From Endozoicomonas sp. NE40 (GTDB lineage: Bacteria > Pseudomonadota > Gammaproteobacteria > Pseudomonadales > Endozoicomonadaceae), in the NCBI RefSeq assembly GCF_040549045.1, contig NZ_JBEWTB010000002.1:3894501-3958500 (forward strand): a DNA stretch of 64,000 nt, written 5' to 3'. Below, piece after piece: positions 8,593-17,686 of this stretch. Both the position numbers and the translations under genes were made by a program. A model generated the notes under the pieces. It was not told where the DNA came from and searched no databases. It saw only the letters and a list, made by a program, of their open reading frames with translations. The first letter of the stretch is position 1; every line of letters starts with the position of its first letter.

Positions 8593-8850
8593 CTAATATT
8601 TCCAGTTTACTCTGACACCCTGGCAATCCCACTTTTCATGGTCACTCACCATACGCTGATCTTTTGTGAACAGTCGGTTGGTGGATTCTATCAGAGTGCA
8701 ATTGCGTTCCATCATGGTCTCAACAAATAGGAAGTATTCACTATTTCTTTTACTGCTGTCATTACCTAACATATTAACCAGCATGAAGCCTGTACCGGCA
8801 GCAGCGAGACTGAGAACAAAGAAAAAAATAAACAGAAATTTATAACGCAA
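8593..8850 (-). CDS. One-TM peptide, paralog 2 of 3 (TTG start)
   Basis: 85 residues from a TTG at 8850 with GAGAG upstream; the frame is open to a TTG at 8907, but only the shorter form aligns end to end with paralog 1. The helix (FLFIFFFVLSLAAAGTGFML) is followed by the same tail: VETMMERNCTLIESTNRL, KDQRMVSDHEKW, DCQGVRVNWKY. The pair clearly arose by tandem duplication. Cysteines and the tryptophan motif are conserved. Probably an inner-membrane peptide with an exposed C-terminal domain; no known family. Confidence 0.68.
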   Translation of the reverse strand: MRYKFLFIFFFVLSLAAAGTGFMLVNMLGNDSSKRNSEYFLFVETMMERNCTLIESTNRLFTKDQRMVSDHEKWDCQGVRVNWKY

Positions 8851-8897
8851 GGCCAGCTCTCTTACTGTGCTTTTTTGATAACTATTGATAATAGGAT

Positions 8898-9248
8898 TTA
8901 CAAGCAAGTTCTGTATTCTGCAGGTAATTGCTTTTCATAATCATTACTGAAAGCAATCAATTCTTTTATCTCACTGTCTGGCACCTTGCCAGCCTGCTCT
9001 TTTATGTAAGGTTCCATAATATACATCATAAATCTAAACGGTTTACTGCTTATAGGTTCATAGACAGGTTCGTCAAAATCAAATTTATTAAGATAATCAA
9101 GCATTATCGTATAGTAGATTCGATCATTGGCATCAAACCAATACGGCCAATCATCGTCCATCACCAATATAGTGAGTTCATCCATACGAACAACTTCGTC
9201 TTCTAATGCTCTAATCAAGTGCTTAACGACAGTTTTAGTATAAATCAT
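8898..9248 (-). CDS. Hypothetical acidic protein in the cREC-LRV cluster
   Basis: 116 residues, rich in acidic and aromatic residues (MDDDWPYWFDANDRIYYTIM, KFDFDEPVYEP). No signal peptide or membrane helix. Not recognised. It lies between the 414-type cREC-LRV gene and the one-TM peptides on the same strand and is AT-rich like them, so it is probably part of the same transcript. Confidence 0.6.
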   Translation of the reverse strand: MIYTKTVVKHLIRALEDEVVRMDELTILVMDDDWPYWFDANDRIYYTIMLDYLNKFDFDEPVYEPISSKPFRFMMYIMEPYIKEQAGKVPDSEIKELIAFSNDYEKQLPAEYRTCL

Positions 9249-9288
9249 TCAATAACCCTTATGCTTTCGTTTACTTATCATAACAGCC

Positions 9289-10518
9289 TTACGCAAAGTT
9301 AAGTTTTAGTTTTAACTCAGGTAATAGATTTTTATTCTCAGCGAGACTCTTCTGCAGCATTTTATCATCAGAATCTGAAAACTTATGCATCAGTGATGTA
9401 GTTAAACTTTCATTACGGGCAAGTGCATGCAAAACATAAGGTTCGTTAGATAATTTCGAAAGCTTATATTGAACTGAGTGAGACAACGATGGGTTCTTTG
9501 CCAAAGCTATTATGACAATCCTGGCAGGATCATCGAGCATATAATTAGCAAGACCTTCAGGTAGATGTGTACTTTCGGCGAAACGGACTCTCTCACATAT
9601 ATTATAAGAGAAACCTTCATCAAGAAGTGTCTTATAAATAGAGACGAGGTTGGCACTCGCTAACTCATTTATTCTGCTGATGGAGTTCTTAACTTTCGAG
9701 TTTATATATCGCGTTGGCTGATACACTATCTTTGGTGGAAAGTAGTTACTTTTCACAACTTCTTTCTCTATCCACTCCAATGCAATATAAGCATTGTTGT
9801 AACAGTCCGACTTCAGATTGTAATGTAAGTGCATTTCTGAAACATCACGATCTTTTAAATGGTGAATAGCACTGCCTTCGTATTTGCAATACACTAACTC
9901 TTGGTTCAACTGACTATCTTGCTCTGCGCCTAAATAGATTTTAAAATCTGACTTAAAAGGTCTATCTTCAGACCATTTTAACGGGGAAGTTGATTTCAAA
10001 ACACAGTCTATCTGAATATGGTCTTCATCAAAACTATGAAAGCAAAAAACACCATCTTCCAAATTAAGAAATTCCTCGTGAAAAATACTTTCTTTCTCTC
10101 CACTGTCTTCATCGTATGAAACAAAGATATCACACACAGCAATATGATTCACTTTAAATGAATATTTTAAATCAGGACAAAAGCGATGTTTATCATGTGG
10201 CTCATATTGTTTATAGCTAAAGAAATTGTTAGCTAAAAGCTTGGCTTCACACTCAACATAATCACCTAAACTTACTCCTTTCGGCAAGTCACTGTTATAG
10301 ATTAAAATACCACAATCGATTATCCACTCTTTTTTATGAATGTAGACGACATTGCCAGAAATTTTATACAAGAAGTGCTCTTTATTAATATAACATTTGT
10401 CAGTTGAATCAGTTTTTTTCACATTCTCCGGTAAAAAGCTTATATAAAAATTCTCATTTTCACAGAGTTCAACATTGCCTGACGTATAACCATTAAGGTT
10501 ACCTTCTCCTAATCTCAT
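9289..10518 (-). CDS. Degenerate cREC protein with DCG/GDY N-domain and LRV repeats
   Basis: About 409 residues from the ATG at 10518 (AAAGAGA upstream); a TTG at 10533 would add five. The N-terminal domain (~190 aa) is beta-rich with EWIIDCGILIYN and LGDYVECEA, shared with the two genes upstream. The middle aligns with cREC (KIYLGAEQD, HLHYNLKSD, FPPKIVYQP), but LDD, LDHD and HS are all lost, so it cannot be enzymatic in the same way. Three or four LRV-like repeats (NPSLSHSVQYKLSKLSN) close the protein. It starts 11 bases after the preceding gene. Confidence 0.65.
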   Translation of the reverse strand: MRLGEGNLNGYTSGNVELCENENFYISFLPENVKKTDSTDKCYINKEHFLYKISGNVVYIHKKEWIIDCGILIYNSDLPKGVSLGDYVECEAKLLANNFFSYKQYEPHDKHRFCPDLKYSFKVNHIAVCDIFVSYDEDSGEKESIFHEEFLNLEDGVFCFHSFDEDHIQIDCVLKSTSPLKWSEDRPFKSDFKIYLGAEQDSQLNQELVYCKYEGSAIHHLKDRDVSEMHLHYNLKSDCYNNAYIALEWIEKEVVKSNYFPPKIVYQPTRYINSKVKNSISRINELASANLVSIYKTLLDEGFSYNICERVRFAESTHLPEGLANYMLDDPARIVIIALAKNPSLSHSVQYKLSKLSNEPYVLHALARNESLTTSLMHKFSDSDDKMLQKSLAENKNLLPELKLKLNFA

Positions 10519-10529
10519 AAAATTCTCTT

Positions 10530-11750
10530 TCAATACCCGTTAGTAGATTTAAATTTGTCAGATACAGATGGATTAGACATTAATTCTTGTCGAAGCGCGT
10601 CATCATCAATTTTAGAGAACCTTTCTATTAATGATAATGACAGATTTGGATTTCCAGCCAAGGCTAGTAAAATATGTTGCACATCTTTTATCTCAGAGAG
10701 CTTAGTCTGATAAAGCTCTGGCAAGCAAGGGTTAGAAGCCAAAGTACAAACTACTGACTTGCTCTCATCATCCATCAATTTTGAAATGGTTTTCTTAGAT
10801 AAATCTGTATATCCAGCTAGTTTAACCCGCTCTTCAACTTCACCTTTCATCATATTATCGTGAATAGTTTCCAAGTTAATATTTTTCAAGTTTTCAATTT
10901 TAGAAATCATTTTAATCATTTCTATTTTAATTTGAGCTGGTGCTGAATGAACAGTTATTTTGGGTGGATAAAAATTACTTTTTGTCACTTGTTCTTCTAT
11001 CCAGATCAGCACATCAAGACCGGTGCCTCTTTCATGATCGCCCAAGTCGTAATCAAGACTTAATTCCGTGACTACATAGGCATTGAGGTAAGAAATTACC
11101 TGGTTTGGCCAATAGCATCTTGTCCAGCCTTCTGGTGCCTGAAGTTTGTCATCCAGAAATAATTTCTCACTGTTTTCTACATAATGATGTAACTCAAAAT
11201 TTTCCAGATTTTTATTATCTTTTAATCTACATACTATTTGATAGGAGTCAAAAAAGTTTTCGTAATCGTCACACCATACGTAATCTTCCTTGCTTTTAAT
11301 TTCAATTATTTTTTCTAGTTTAGTGCTACTGTCTTCATATGGACTGATAATCTGAAATTTCTTGATAACATCCCACTTATAGGTAACGCAAGGCCATTCT
11401 CTTCTATCGTTCAAGTCATAAACATCATACATAGGATCAAATCCAAGACTTGCTTCACACACAATATAATCACCAACTTTAAAACTACTGTCCAAGGTTT
11501 TTAGTGAATAAAGCCTAATGCCACAATCAATTACCCAGCCGCGATAGCCGGAGTAAAGTATTTCGCCTTGAATTTTATAAAATCCAGGTTCTATTTGAAT
11601 AATACTTTTTCCAGTATTGCTTTTGTTTACACCCTTTGTGTAAAGGCAAACTTCAAATTCTCGATCATTTTCCAGATCAAAGCGTCCATCATATACTGCC
11701 CAACCTTCTATATCGATCAAAAGATCAATCCCTAAATCTTCCTGACTCAT
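10530..11750 (-). CDS. cREC protein with DCG/GDY N-domain and LRV repeats
   Basis: 406 residues. The N-domain has GWVIDCGIRLYSLK and VGDYIVCEASL. The cREC domain (about residues 190-280) reads KLFLDDKLQAPEGWTRCYWP, SLDYDLGD, GTGLDVLIWIEE, VHSAP. It keeps the LDD aspartates and the His-Ser pair, but the central histidine of LDHD is a tyrosine. Several LRV-like repeats follow (NPCLPELYQTKLSEI, NPNLSLSLIERFSKI). It is AT-rich, and its cREC core is closer to the one at 6892 than to its immediate neighbours. Confidence 0.7.
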   Translation of the reverse strand: MSQEDLGIDLLIDIEGWAVYDGRFDLENDREFEVCLYTKGVNKSNTGKSIIQIEPGFYKIQGEILYSGYRGWVIDCGIRLYSLKTLDSSFKVGDYIVCEASLGFDPMYDVYDLNDRREWPCVTYKWDVIKKFQIISPYEDSSTKLEKIIEIKSKEDYVWCDDYENFFDSYQIVCRLKDNKNLENFELHHYVENSEKLFLDDKLQAPEGWTRCYWPNQVISYLNAYVVTELSLDYDLGDHERGTGLDVLIWIEEQVTKSNFYPPKITVHSAPAQIKIEMIKMISKIENLKNINLETIHDNMMKGEVEERVKLAGYTDLSKKTISKLMDDESKSVVCTLASNPCLPELYQTKLSEIKDVQHILLALAGNPNLSLSLIERFSKIDDDALRQELMSNPSVSDKFKSTNGY

Positions 11751-11789
11751 ACAACCATTCCAAGTCTTAAATTTTTATCCACACAAGAA

Positions 11790-13718
11790 TCACAGACTCT
11801 TGATAACACCTAATTCAATCAGTCTATTCCTGGCATTGCTACAAAGGTTTTCATTCGCCCTAAGATCCATTTGTATATCCAGACATTTATCTTCTGCCAG
11901 TATCATCTGAATGGATTCAGGAATTTGAATACTACTGGCCAATTCAAGGCGAACATCTTCACTGCAATCTCTGGCAAGTTTTCTCATGGCGAATAGCGTT
12001 AATCCATTCCTTGATGCATAAGTTGCCCGAAGCTCATCATCCCAATGATCGACTAAAACCATTTCTATTTTTTCACTGATAGCCGGATTTTCTGCTAATG
12101 CGCTTTTATTACAAAGGCGATCATCATTCAGAAGTTTTATTTGCATCTCATCCGTCAGGCTAGGGTTTTCCAAAAGTTCCAGCGCCCATGCGTCATAACT
12201 GTCGGCAATTTTTTCTTGTAGCTCCGCCGTCAATGATGGATTAAAAGTTAAACTACTGCTAGATCCTTTATTGTAAAATATGTCTTCTTGCTGTTCTTTG
12301 CTCAGCAAGGGGTTCTTTTCTGCACACCTTACGACCTCATAAAAATCGTCATTTAACAAGCAGTTAAAAACATCTCCCTTTAGTGAAGGGTTTTCTGCCA
12401 AGCTAATTCGTACATCATCAACCGAGTCTTTGCACAATACCTCTTGCACAGATTCAGCGAGACGAGTGTTTTTTGCCAATTCCATACGTACTGTGATGGA
12501 AGAATCCTGTAGCAATGTTTTCTGCATACTGTCATCAATGCTACTGTTTGAAGCAAGAAGCGCACGAACACCAACAATATCACTTGTCAAAAACTTTGTT
12601 TTTAACTCTGGAATCAAGCTGGTGTTACTTGCCAATGCTCCAAGGGTTTTATGATGTTTTAGTTGAGCTATTTTTAATTGGCTGGCACTACTTAATGCAG
12701 GGTTAGCTGCAAGAGTCGATAACACAATAAAGTGATTGTCCTCTATCAACTGGCAAGCCGTAGCTTCTGTAATATCCTTATCACTTGCTAGCCGTAGGCG
12801 AATTGCAGCCCGTCGATCCGATGCCAGACTATCCTGTAGGGATTGAATATTTGTTTTCTTATAATCAGACAATTTACCCAAAATAGTCTGAATTTCACTT
12901 TCTCTAGAACTGTTTTCAGAGATTACTTCTATTTCAGGTGGGTAAAAATCGCGTTGTTTAATAGCACTTTCCATCCATAACAACACAGCTGTGCAGTCAT
13001 TGCTTTTGCACACAAAATCCATCTGTACGTTAACGACCAAACCTGCCTTTAAAAACTCAATGGCTTCCTCTGCATCACAGCATTTTGTCCAACCGGCTGG
13101 TGCACTACGACTGTCTCCAAGATACAGTTTCACTCTGTAATCACTGGAGCTTAACCGGTTGTCAGTATTTGGAAGCAGCTGACAGTGTAATTCATAGCTC
13201 ACATCAACATACTTAAACTCATATCCGTCAAGTTCCCATACGTCTCCCATGTCTTTGACCATTACCCGTTCATTCAAATCCTTATAGGATTCCGGTGCTT
13301 CATCTTTATAAAGAGAGTCCAGAGTCAAAACACTTTCCAGCGCTTTGATCTCCCAAGCGTTGTCATCATGATAATCAAATTCAACTCCAGGACCAGACAC
13401 CCAGTCCATTGAGTCAAAGTAGAATTCAACTTCCGCGTGGATGTAATCACCCAGATCAAATTTTTCAGTTAATAAATCCAGTTCAAGAATGACATCACCG
13501 CAGTCAACATCTATGGAAAAAGCACCTGCCCTAATCACTTTCCCACAGATAAGATGAACAGCTCCCTGTTTTCTTATGATGCATTTCTCAGTGTAATCAT
13601 TAAGTATTATCGATATAACACCTGTATAAACAGGAAAACTTTTGACATCACCCACCTTGAAGTGGTCATGGTATTGTTCATACAAACCAAAACTATCGAC
13701 TGCAATAACTATGTTCAT
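11790..13718 (-). CDS. Long LRV-repeat protein with degenerate cREC domain
   Basis: 642 residues, with AAGGAG seven bases before the ATG. The N-domain carries SIDVDCGDVI and LGDYIHAEVEF. The cREC remnant (about 205-285: KLYLGDSRSAPAGWTKC, MDFVCKSND, FYPPEIEVIS) has one aspartate of LDD and lost LDHD and HS. About fourteen LRV repeats follow (NPALSSASQLKIAQLKHHKTL, NTRLAESVQEVLCKDSVDDVR). It directly follows a one-TM peptide gene, repeating the peptide/LRV pairing at 8274-8564. It probably acts as a binding scaffold or sensor. Confidence 0.7.
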   Translation of the reverse strand: MNIVIAVDSFGLYEQYHDHFKVGDVKSFPVYTGVISIILNDYTEKCIIRKQGAVHLICGKVIRAGAFSIDVDCGDVILELDLLTEKFDLGDYIHAEVEFYFDSMDWVSGPGVEFDYHDDNAWEIKALESVLTLDSLYKDEAPESYKDLNERVMVKDMGDVWELDGYEFKYVDVSYELHCQLLPNTDNRLSSSDYRVKLYLGDSRSAPAGWTKCCDAEEAIEFLKAGLVVNVQMDFVCKSNDCTAVLLWMESAIKQRDFYPPEIEVISENSSRESEIQTILGKLSDYKKTNIQSLQDSLASDRRAAIRLRLASDKDITEATACQLIEDNHFIVLSTLAANPALSSASQLKIAQLKHHKTLGALASNTSLIPELKTKFLTSDIVGVRALLASNSSIDDSMQKTLLQDSSITVRMELAKNTRLAESVQEVLCKDSVDDVRISLAENPSLKGDVFNCLLNDDFYEVVRCAEKNPLLSKEQQEDIFYNKGSSSSLTFNPSLTAELQEKIADSYDAWALELLENPSLTDEMQIKLLNDDRLCNKSALAENPAISEKIEMVLVDHWDDELRATYASRNGLTLFAMRKLARDCSEDVRLELASSIQIPESIQMILAEDKCLDIQMDLRANENLCSNARNRLIELGVIKSL

Positions 13719-13748
13719 GCTTTTACTCCTTGCATTAAACCAGGCTGA

Positions 13749-14000
13749 TTAAGATGCCCACTCATACACAACACCAGAACAGTTCCATTTCACATTTTTT
13801 TTGATCATCTCTTTTTCTTTATTACTGGTCACTATGATTTTTTCAGGCTTACAGTCTCTAACATTCATTATTTGTTCGAATTGACTAAATGCATGTGTTT
13901 CAGCTTCGGTCAGTCTTTTTCGAGAAATGACATCAAATGACCTTAATGTAAGCTCATTAAAGGCTAAACCAATAAAAAGAATTAATGCTATATCCTTCAA
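13749..14000 (-). CDS. One-TM peptide, paralog 3 of 3 (TTG start)
   Basis: 83 residues from a TTG at 14000, with GGAG eight bases upstream. An N-terminal helix (DIALILFIGLAFNEL) is followed by FEQIMNVRDC and VKWNCSGVVYEW, a diverged form of the ERNC...KWxCQGxRVNW tail in the peptides at 8307 and 8593. The same length, TTG start and position before an LRV gene support a common family. Confidence 0.65.
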   Translation of the reverse strand: MKDIALILFIGLAFNELTLRSFDVISRKRLTEAETHAFSQFEQIMNVRDCKPEKIIVTSNKEKEMIKKNVKWNCSGVVYEWAS

Positions 14001-14065
14001 CTTTATTACTCCGTCGTTTAAGGTAGAGGGCGGTCATCAGCCAACTATACAAGGCTTACTTTGCT

Positions 14066-14383
14066 TCAAACACTGTTTTGATTAGAATCATTTTCCACAA
14101 AAATAGCTTCTAAGAAATCATGATCATCACTATCTATGAAACCTTTAATCGTAGATCGTTTATGCTCAAGCGCTACGCTGCACTCTTTATGAGTGGTTAG
14201 ATGGTTCACATCCGGTATTGGCATCCAACCAACAACATTAACGCCTTCTGGCACATACCACTCTACCCCTGTAGCGTAAGCATCCGCAATGCCGCCGCAC
14301 CCACGACCAGGCCAACTTCCTACGTAAAGAACAATCACAACCTCCATGCTTTCCGGCATCTTCTCTTTGCAATCAATCCACAT
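14066..14383 (-). CDS. DUF551-like protein
   Basis: 105 residues. The first 60 match the DUF551 pattern: MWIDCKEKMPES at the start, VVIVLYVG in the middle and VVGWMPIP at the end. Such small domains are common in phages and mobile elements and have no known function. The remaining 45 residues are acidic and unrecognised. It lies 30 bases after rtcB on the same strand and may be co-transcribed. Confidence 0.6.
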   Translation of the reverse strand: MWIDCKEKMPESMEVVIVLYVGSWPGRGCGGIADAYATGVEWYVPEGVNVVGWMPIPDVNHLTTHKECSVALEHKRSTIKGFIDSDDHDFLEAIFVENDSNQNSV

Positions 14384-14405
14384 CGTTTTTGATCATCATT
14401 TTATT

Positions 14406-14420
14406 GGGCTTTTTCAGCCC
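14406..14420 (-). terminator. Short hairpin overlapping the rtcB stop codon
   Basis: On the minus strand GGGCT-GAAAA-AGCCC forms a 5-bp stem that spans the rtcB stop and is followed by AATAAAA. It lacks a long U run, so it is at best a weak terminator or attenuator between rtcB and the downstream cREC-LRV cluster. Confidence 0.4.
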
Positions 14421-15607
14421 TTAATATTCACAATCTGCCGCAACGTATGCACCACTTCCACAAGATCATCCTGAAGTGCCATCACTTTATCGATGTTCTT
14501 GTAAGCCCCCGGAATTTCATCCAGAACGCCTTTGTCTTTGCGGCACTCTATGCCTTGCGTCTGGTCTTCCAGATCCCTCACTGAGAAAGCTTTTTTAGCA
14601 GCAGTACGGGACATAGTTCGTCCGGCACCATGAGCGCAGCTGCAGAAGGATTCCGGATTACCCTTGCCACGAATGATGTAGGATTTCGCTCCCATCGACC
14701 CGGGGATAATACCCAGCTCCTGACTTCTGGCACGAATAGCCCCTTTACGGGTAACCCAAACCTGATTTCCGTCGTGCAACTCTTGCTCAACAAAATTATG
14801 GTGGCAGTTAATGGCTTCTTCAGTGACAGTAAAAGGCTTCAGTCCTGATCTCAGCGCGATCAGTACCGCATTCATCATATGCTCACGGTTACGCATGGCG
14901 TAGTCCTGCGCCCAAACCACCGCCTGCACATAATCGTCAAAGTATTCGGAACCTTCTTTCAGGTAACCAAGATCACGATCCGGCAGGTGGACCTGTTGCC
15001 GTTCCATATCCTTTCGGGGGAGCTGTATAAAGTACTGACCGATCCGGTTGCCAATACCACGGCTACCAGAATGCAGCATCACCCATACGTCGTTGTTTTC
15101 ATCCAGACACAGCTCAATAAAATGATTACCCGCACCCAGTGTTCCCAGCTGGCAGGCAAACTTGTCGGCTCTCATGTTGCGAACAATATCAGGATGCTTG
15201 TGCAGAATGTGTCGCAGCCCGGTCACTACAGGTGAATTTTCTGCAATTTGCGCCTCTTTATGAGTTCCGCCAGTTCCAAGTGGGATGCGCTGCTCAATGC
15301 TGGTACGAACGGCATGCAAGTTATCAGGCAAGTCACTGGCTTTTAATGACAGTCGAACGGCATTCATGCCGCAGCCAATATCTACGCCTACGGCGGCAGG
15401 TATAATGGCATCAGTCGTGGCAATCACGGAGCCAATAGTCGCTCCTTTGCCAAGATGAATATCTGGCATACCTGTAACATGCTTGTAGATAAAGGGCAGG
15501 CTTGCCACCTTTCTCATCTGCTCCAGAGTCTGTGCATCCACTTCGTCTGTCCAGATTTTTACGGGCTTACCCTGTTTGGTGGCTTTGAGCTGTGTAATGA
15601 CTGGCAT
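14414..15607 (-). CDS. rtcB: RNA ligase RtcB
   Basis: 397 residues, the usual length for the short bacterial form. RtcB joins 2',3'-cyclic phosphate or 3'-phosphate RNA ends to 5'-OH ends using GTP and Mn2+. Visible motifs: DIGCGMNAV (metal-binding Cys), GTLGAGNHFIE, MLHSGSRGIGN, CHHNFVEQE, PGSMGAKSYIIRG and CAHGAGRTMSR with the His that is guanylylated. All are intact. There is no rtcA beside it; its downstream neighbours are the DUF551, one-TM and cREC-LRV genes. A sigma-54 type site about 80 bases upstream and the divergent rtcR indicate the classical regulation. Confidence 0.95.
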   Translation of the reverse strand: MPVITQLKATKQGKPVKIWTDEVDAQTLEQMRKVASLPFIYKHVTGMPDIHLGKGATIGSVIATTDAIIPAAVGVDIGCGMNAVRLSLKASDLPDNLHAVRTSIEQRIPLGTGGTHKEAQIAENSPVVTGLRHILHKHPDIVRNMRADKFACQLGTLGAGNHFIELCLDENNDVWVMLHSGSRGIGNRIGQYFIQLPRKDMERQQVHLPDRDLGYLKEGSEYFDDYVQAVVWAQDYAMRNREHMMNAVLIALRSGLKPFTVTEEAINCHHNFVEQELHDGNQVWVTRKGAIRARSQELGIIPGSMGAKSYIIRGKGNPESFCSCAHGAGRTMSRTAAKKAFSVRDLEDQTQGIECRKDKGVLDEIPGAYKNIDKVMALQDDLVEVVHTLRQIVNIKG

Positions 15608-15694
15608 ATTGGTACTCCTTCAAATCATTCATTTCATCGGTTGCAGGCTGTGTGATGGTTTCAAAGCCCTCTATCGCAATGACATTGAATAGTT

Positions 15695-15711
15695 ATCAAA
15701 GTTCGTGCCAA
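15695..15711 (-). promoter_or_regulatory. Candidate sigma-54 promoter of rtcB
   Basis: On the minus strand the sequence TTGGCACGAACTTTGAT matches the -24/-12 consensus (TGGCAC, five bases, TTGCW) except GA for GC at -12. It lies about 90 bases before the rtcB start, in the rtcB-rtcR divergent region, where RtcR-controlled promoters are known to lie. Confidence 0.6.
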
Positions 15712-15862
15712 CAATTATATTTTTATCAAAAACCCTTATAACTACCTGTTTATAAAGAACTTTGGCGTTAATCATAAGTTTTGTATTTTTTACCGATTAA
15801 ACTTACTATCCTTTTAAAATATCTCATCAGATAAATAGTTATTTAATAAGATAGGGACTAAT

Positions 15863-17472
15863 TTGAGATTGAAGGACAAGAGAAAAAGGGTAGTGATCAG
15901 CATCCTTGGCACGACAAAAGATGTCAAAGGTGGAAAAAAGGCAACACGCTGGACACACTGGCGACCCACCGTCAGCGTAGTGATGCACGAGGCATTTCCC
16001 GTTGATCGAATGGAGCTAATCTATCACCCTCAGCATCTGGCCAAAGCCCTGATAGTGGCAGAATACATCCGAATCGCTTCTCCCGATACAGAAGTGGCAC
16101 TGATCGAGGCCGTTTGGGAAAACCCTTGGGATTTTGCAGAAATCTATCATTGGTTTTACGAATTTGCCCGGCACTATCCAGTCAACACCGATGAAGAATC
16201 CTATTATCTGAACATCACCACCGGCACTCATGTCAGCCAGATTTGTATGTTCCTGATGAGTGAGGCGCACTTGCTGCCAGCACAAATACTCCAGGTGTCG
16301 CCCGTCACCCAGAGCGGTGACAAAGCAAAAGGCAGCCTCCACAGTATCGATCTGGACCTTGCCCGCTACGAGTCATGGCAAAGCGCTACTTTGAAGAATC
16401 CAGTTCTGGTCAGGATTTTCTGAAGTCCGGCATCCAAACCCGAAACAATCACTTCAACCAGATGATTGCCGAGATCGAACGGGTTGCCCTGCGTTCAAAA
16501 GACCCGATTCTGTTGCAAGGCCCTACGGGTGCCGGTAAAACCCAGCTTGCCCGTCGCATCTACGAACTAAAGTCCATGCGAAAAGAGATAAAAGGCAGCT
16601 TTGTTCCCGTCAACTGCGCCACGTTGAAAGGTGCCGGAGCGATGTCGGCGCTATTTGGTCATTACAAAGGCGCGTACACCGGCGCGGTTAATCATCGGGA
16701 AGGTTATCTCCGACATGCTGACAAAGGCATTCTATTTCTGGATGAAATTGGAGAACTGGGGCTTGATGAACAAGCAATGCTGCTACACGCACTGGAAGAG
16801 AAAAGCTTTTATCCACTGGGCAGTGATAAAGCCGTTAGCAGTGACTTTCAACTGCTGGCAGGCACGAACCGCAACTTACGACAGGCGGTTCAGGAAGGTC
16901 GCTTTCGGGAAGACTTGTTATCCCGTATCGATATCTGGTGCTGGCGTTTACCTGCTTTGAAAGAGCGGCTTGAAGACATGGAAGCCAATATCGATTTTGA
17001 ACTGCACCAGCACACCCGCAGCACCAACAAACAGGTACGTTTCAACAAAGCCGCCCGGGAACGCTACCTGAACTTCGCCACAACCCCTGATGCGCTCTGG
17101 TCATCCAACTTCCGTGACCTGAACGCCAGCATTAACCGCATGGTGACTCTGAGTGAGTTTGGGCGTATTGATGAAGCTAATGTAGTGTCAGAAACGGAAA
17201 GGCTGTCCTCACGCTGGCATCAAAAAGAACAGAACCCTGAGGTTGAGTTAAGCGATTATCTTGACGAAGAAACCCTTGTCAGCATTGACCATTTTGACAA
17301 ACTTCAACTGATGAGTATCATCAATGTATGCCAGCAGAGTCGTACACTGGCGGAAGCAGGCAGAAAGCTGTTTGATGTGAGTCGTAGCCAGAAAGCCAGC
17401 GTGAACGATTCACATCGGCTCAGGACGTATTTGAAAAAATTCGGGTTGGATTTTAAGTCCTTGACAACTTGA
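15863..17472 (+). pseudogene. rtcR: Sigma-54 activator RtcR, split by a frameshift
   Basis: Two overlapping frames together equal one RtcR of about 535 residues. The first (15863-16423) is the CARF-type sensor half: RWTHWRPTVSVVMHEAF, NPWDFAEIYHWFYEFARHY, NITTGTHVSQI. The second (16375-17472) is the AAA+ half: Walker A GPTGAGKT, the sigma-54 loop GAYTGAV, Walker B LFLDEIGELG and a C-terminal HTH (LAEAGRKLFDVSRSQKASVN). The family runs LDLxRYxxxAxRF at the join, so one base is missing near 16374: LARYES in frame one continues MAKRYFEE in frame two. It is a pseudogene, a sequencing error, or two proteins made by restart at ATG 16375. Confidence 0.88.
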
Positions 17473-17523
17473 TACACTATGCCTTGTGAGTCACTGCATG
17501 CTCATGAGGCTTATGACGTGCTA

Positions 17524-17670
17524 TCAGACACCAAGCAGTCCTCTGGTCAACTGGACGCTCATTGCTATGAAAACGGCAGCCCCCATCACATAAGCCGAAG
17601 CAACAAGGTAGTTGTTAAAAGCAGTCGCATTACGCAATTTTTGCTCGGATTTTTCCAGCATATCATCCAT
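17524..17670 (-). CDS. 48-residue single-TM peptide
   Basis: A small frame with ATG at 17670 preceded by AGGA nine bases upstream and ending at TGA 17524. It has a charged amphipathic start (MDDMLEKSEQKLRN) and one membrane helix (YLVASAYVMGAAVFIAMSV). It is the last of four consecutive small membrane-protein genes on this strand and converges with rtcR. Function unknown. Confidence 0.5.
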   Translation of the reverse strand: MDDMLEKSEQKLRNATAFNNYLVASAYVMGAAVFIAMSVQLTRGLLGV

Positions 17671-17686
17671 CGTTAAAATCCTAACT

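Noticed and set aside
17479..17676. 65-residue plus-strand frame after rtcR
   Set aside because: The minus strand here carries two short membrane-peptide frames with better composition and context.
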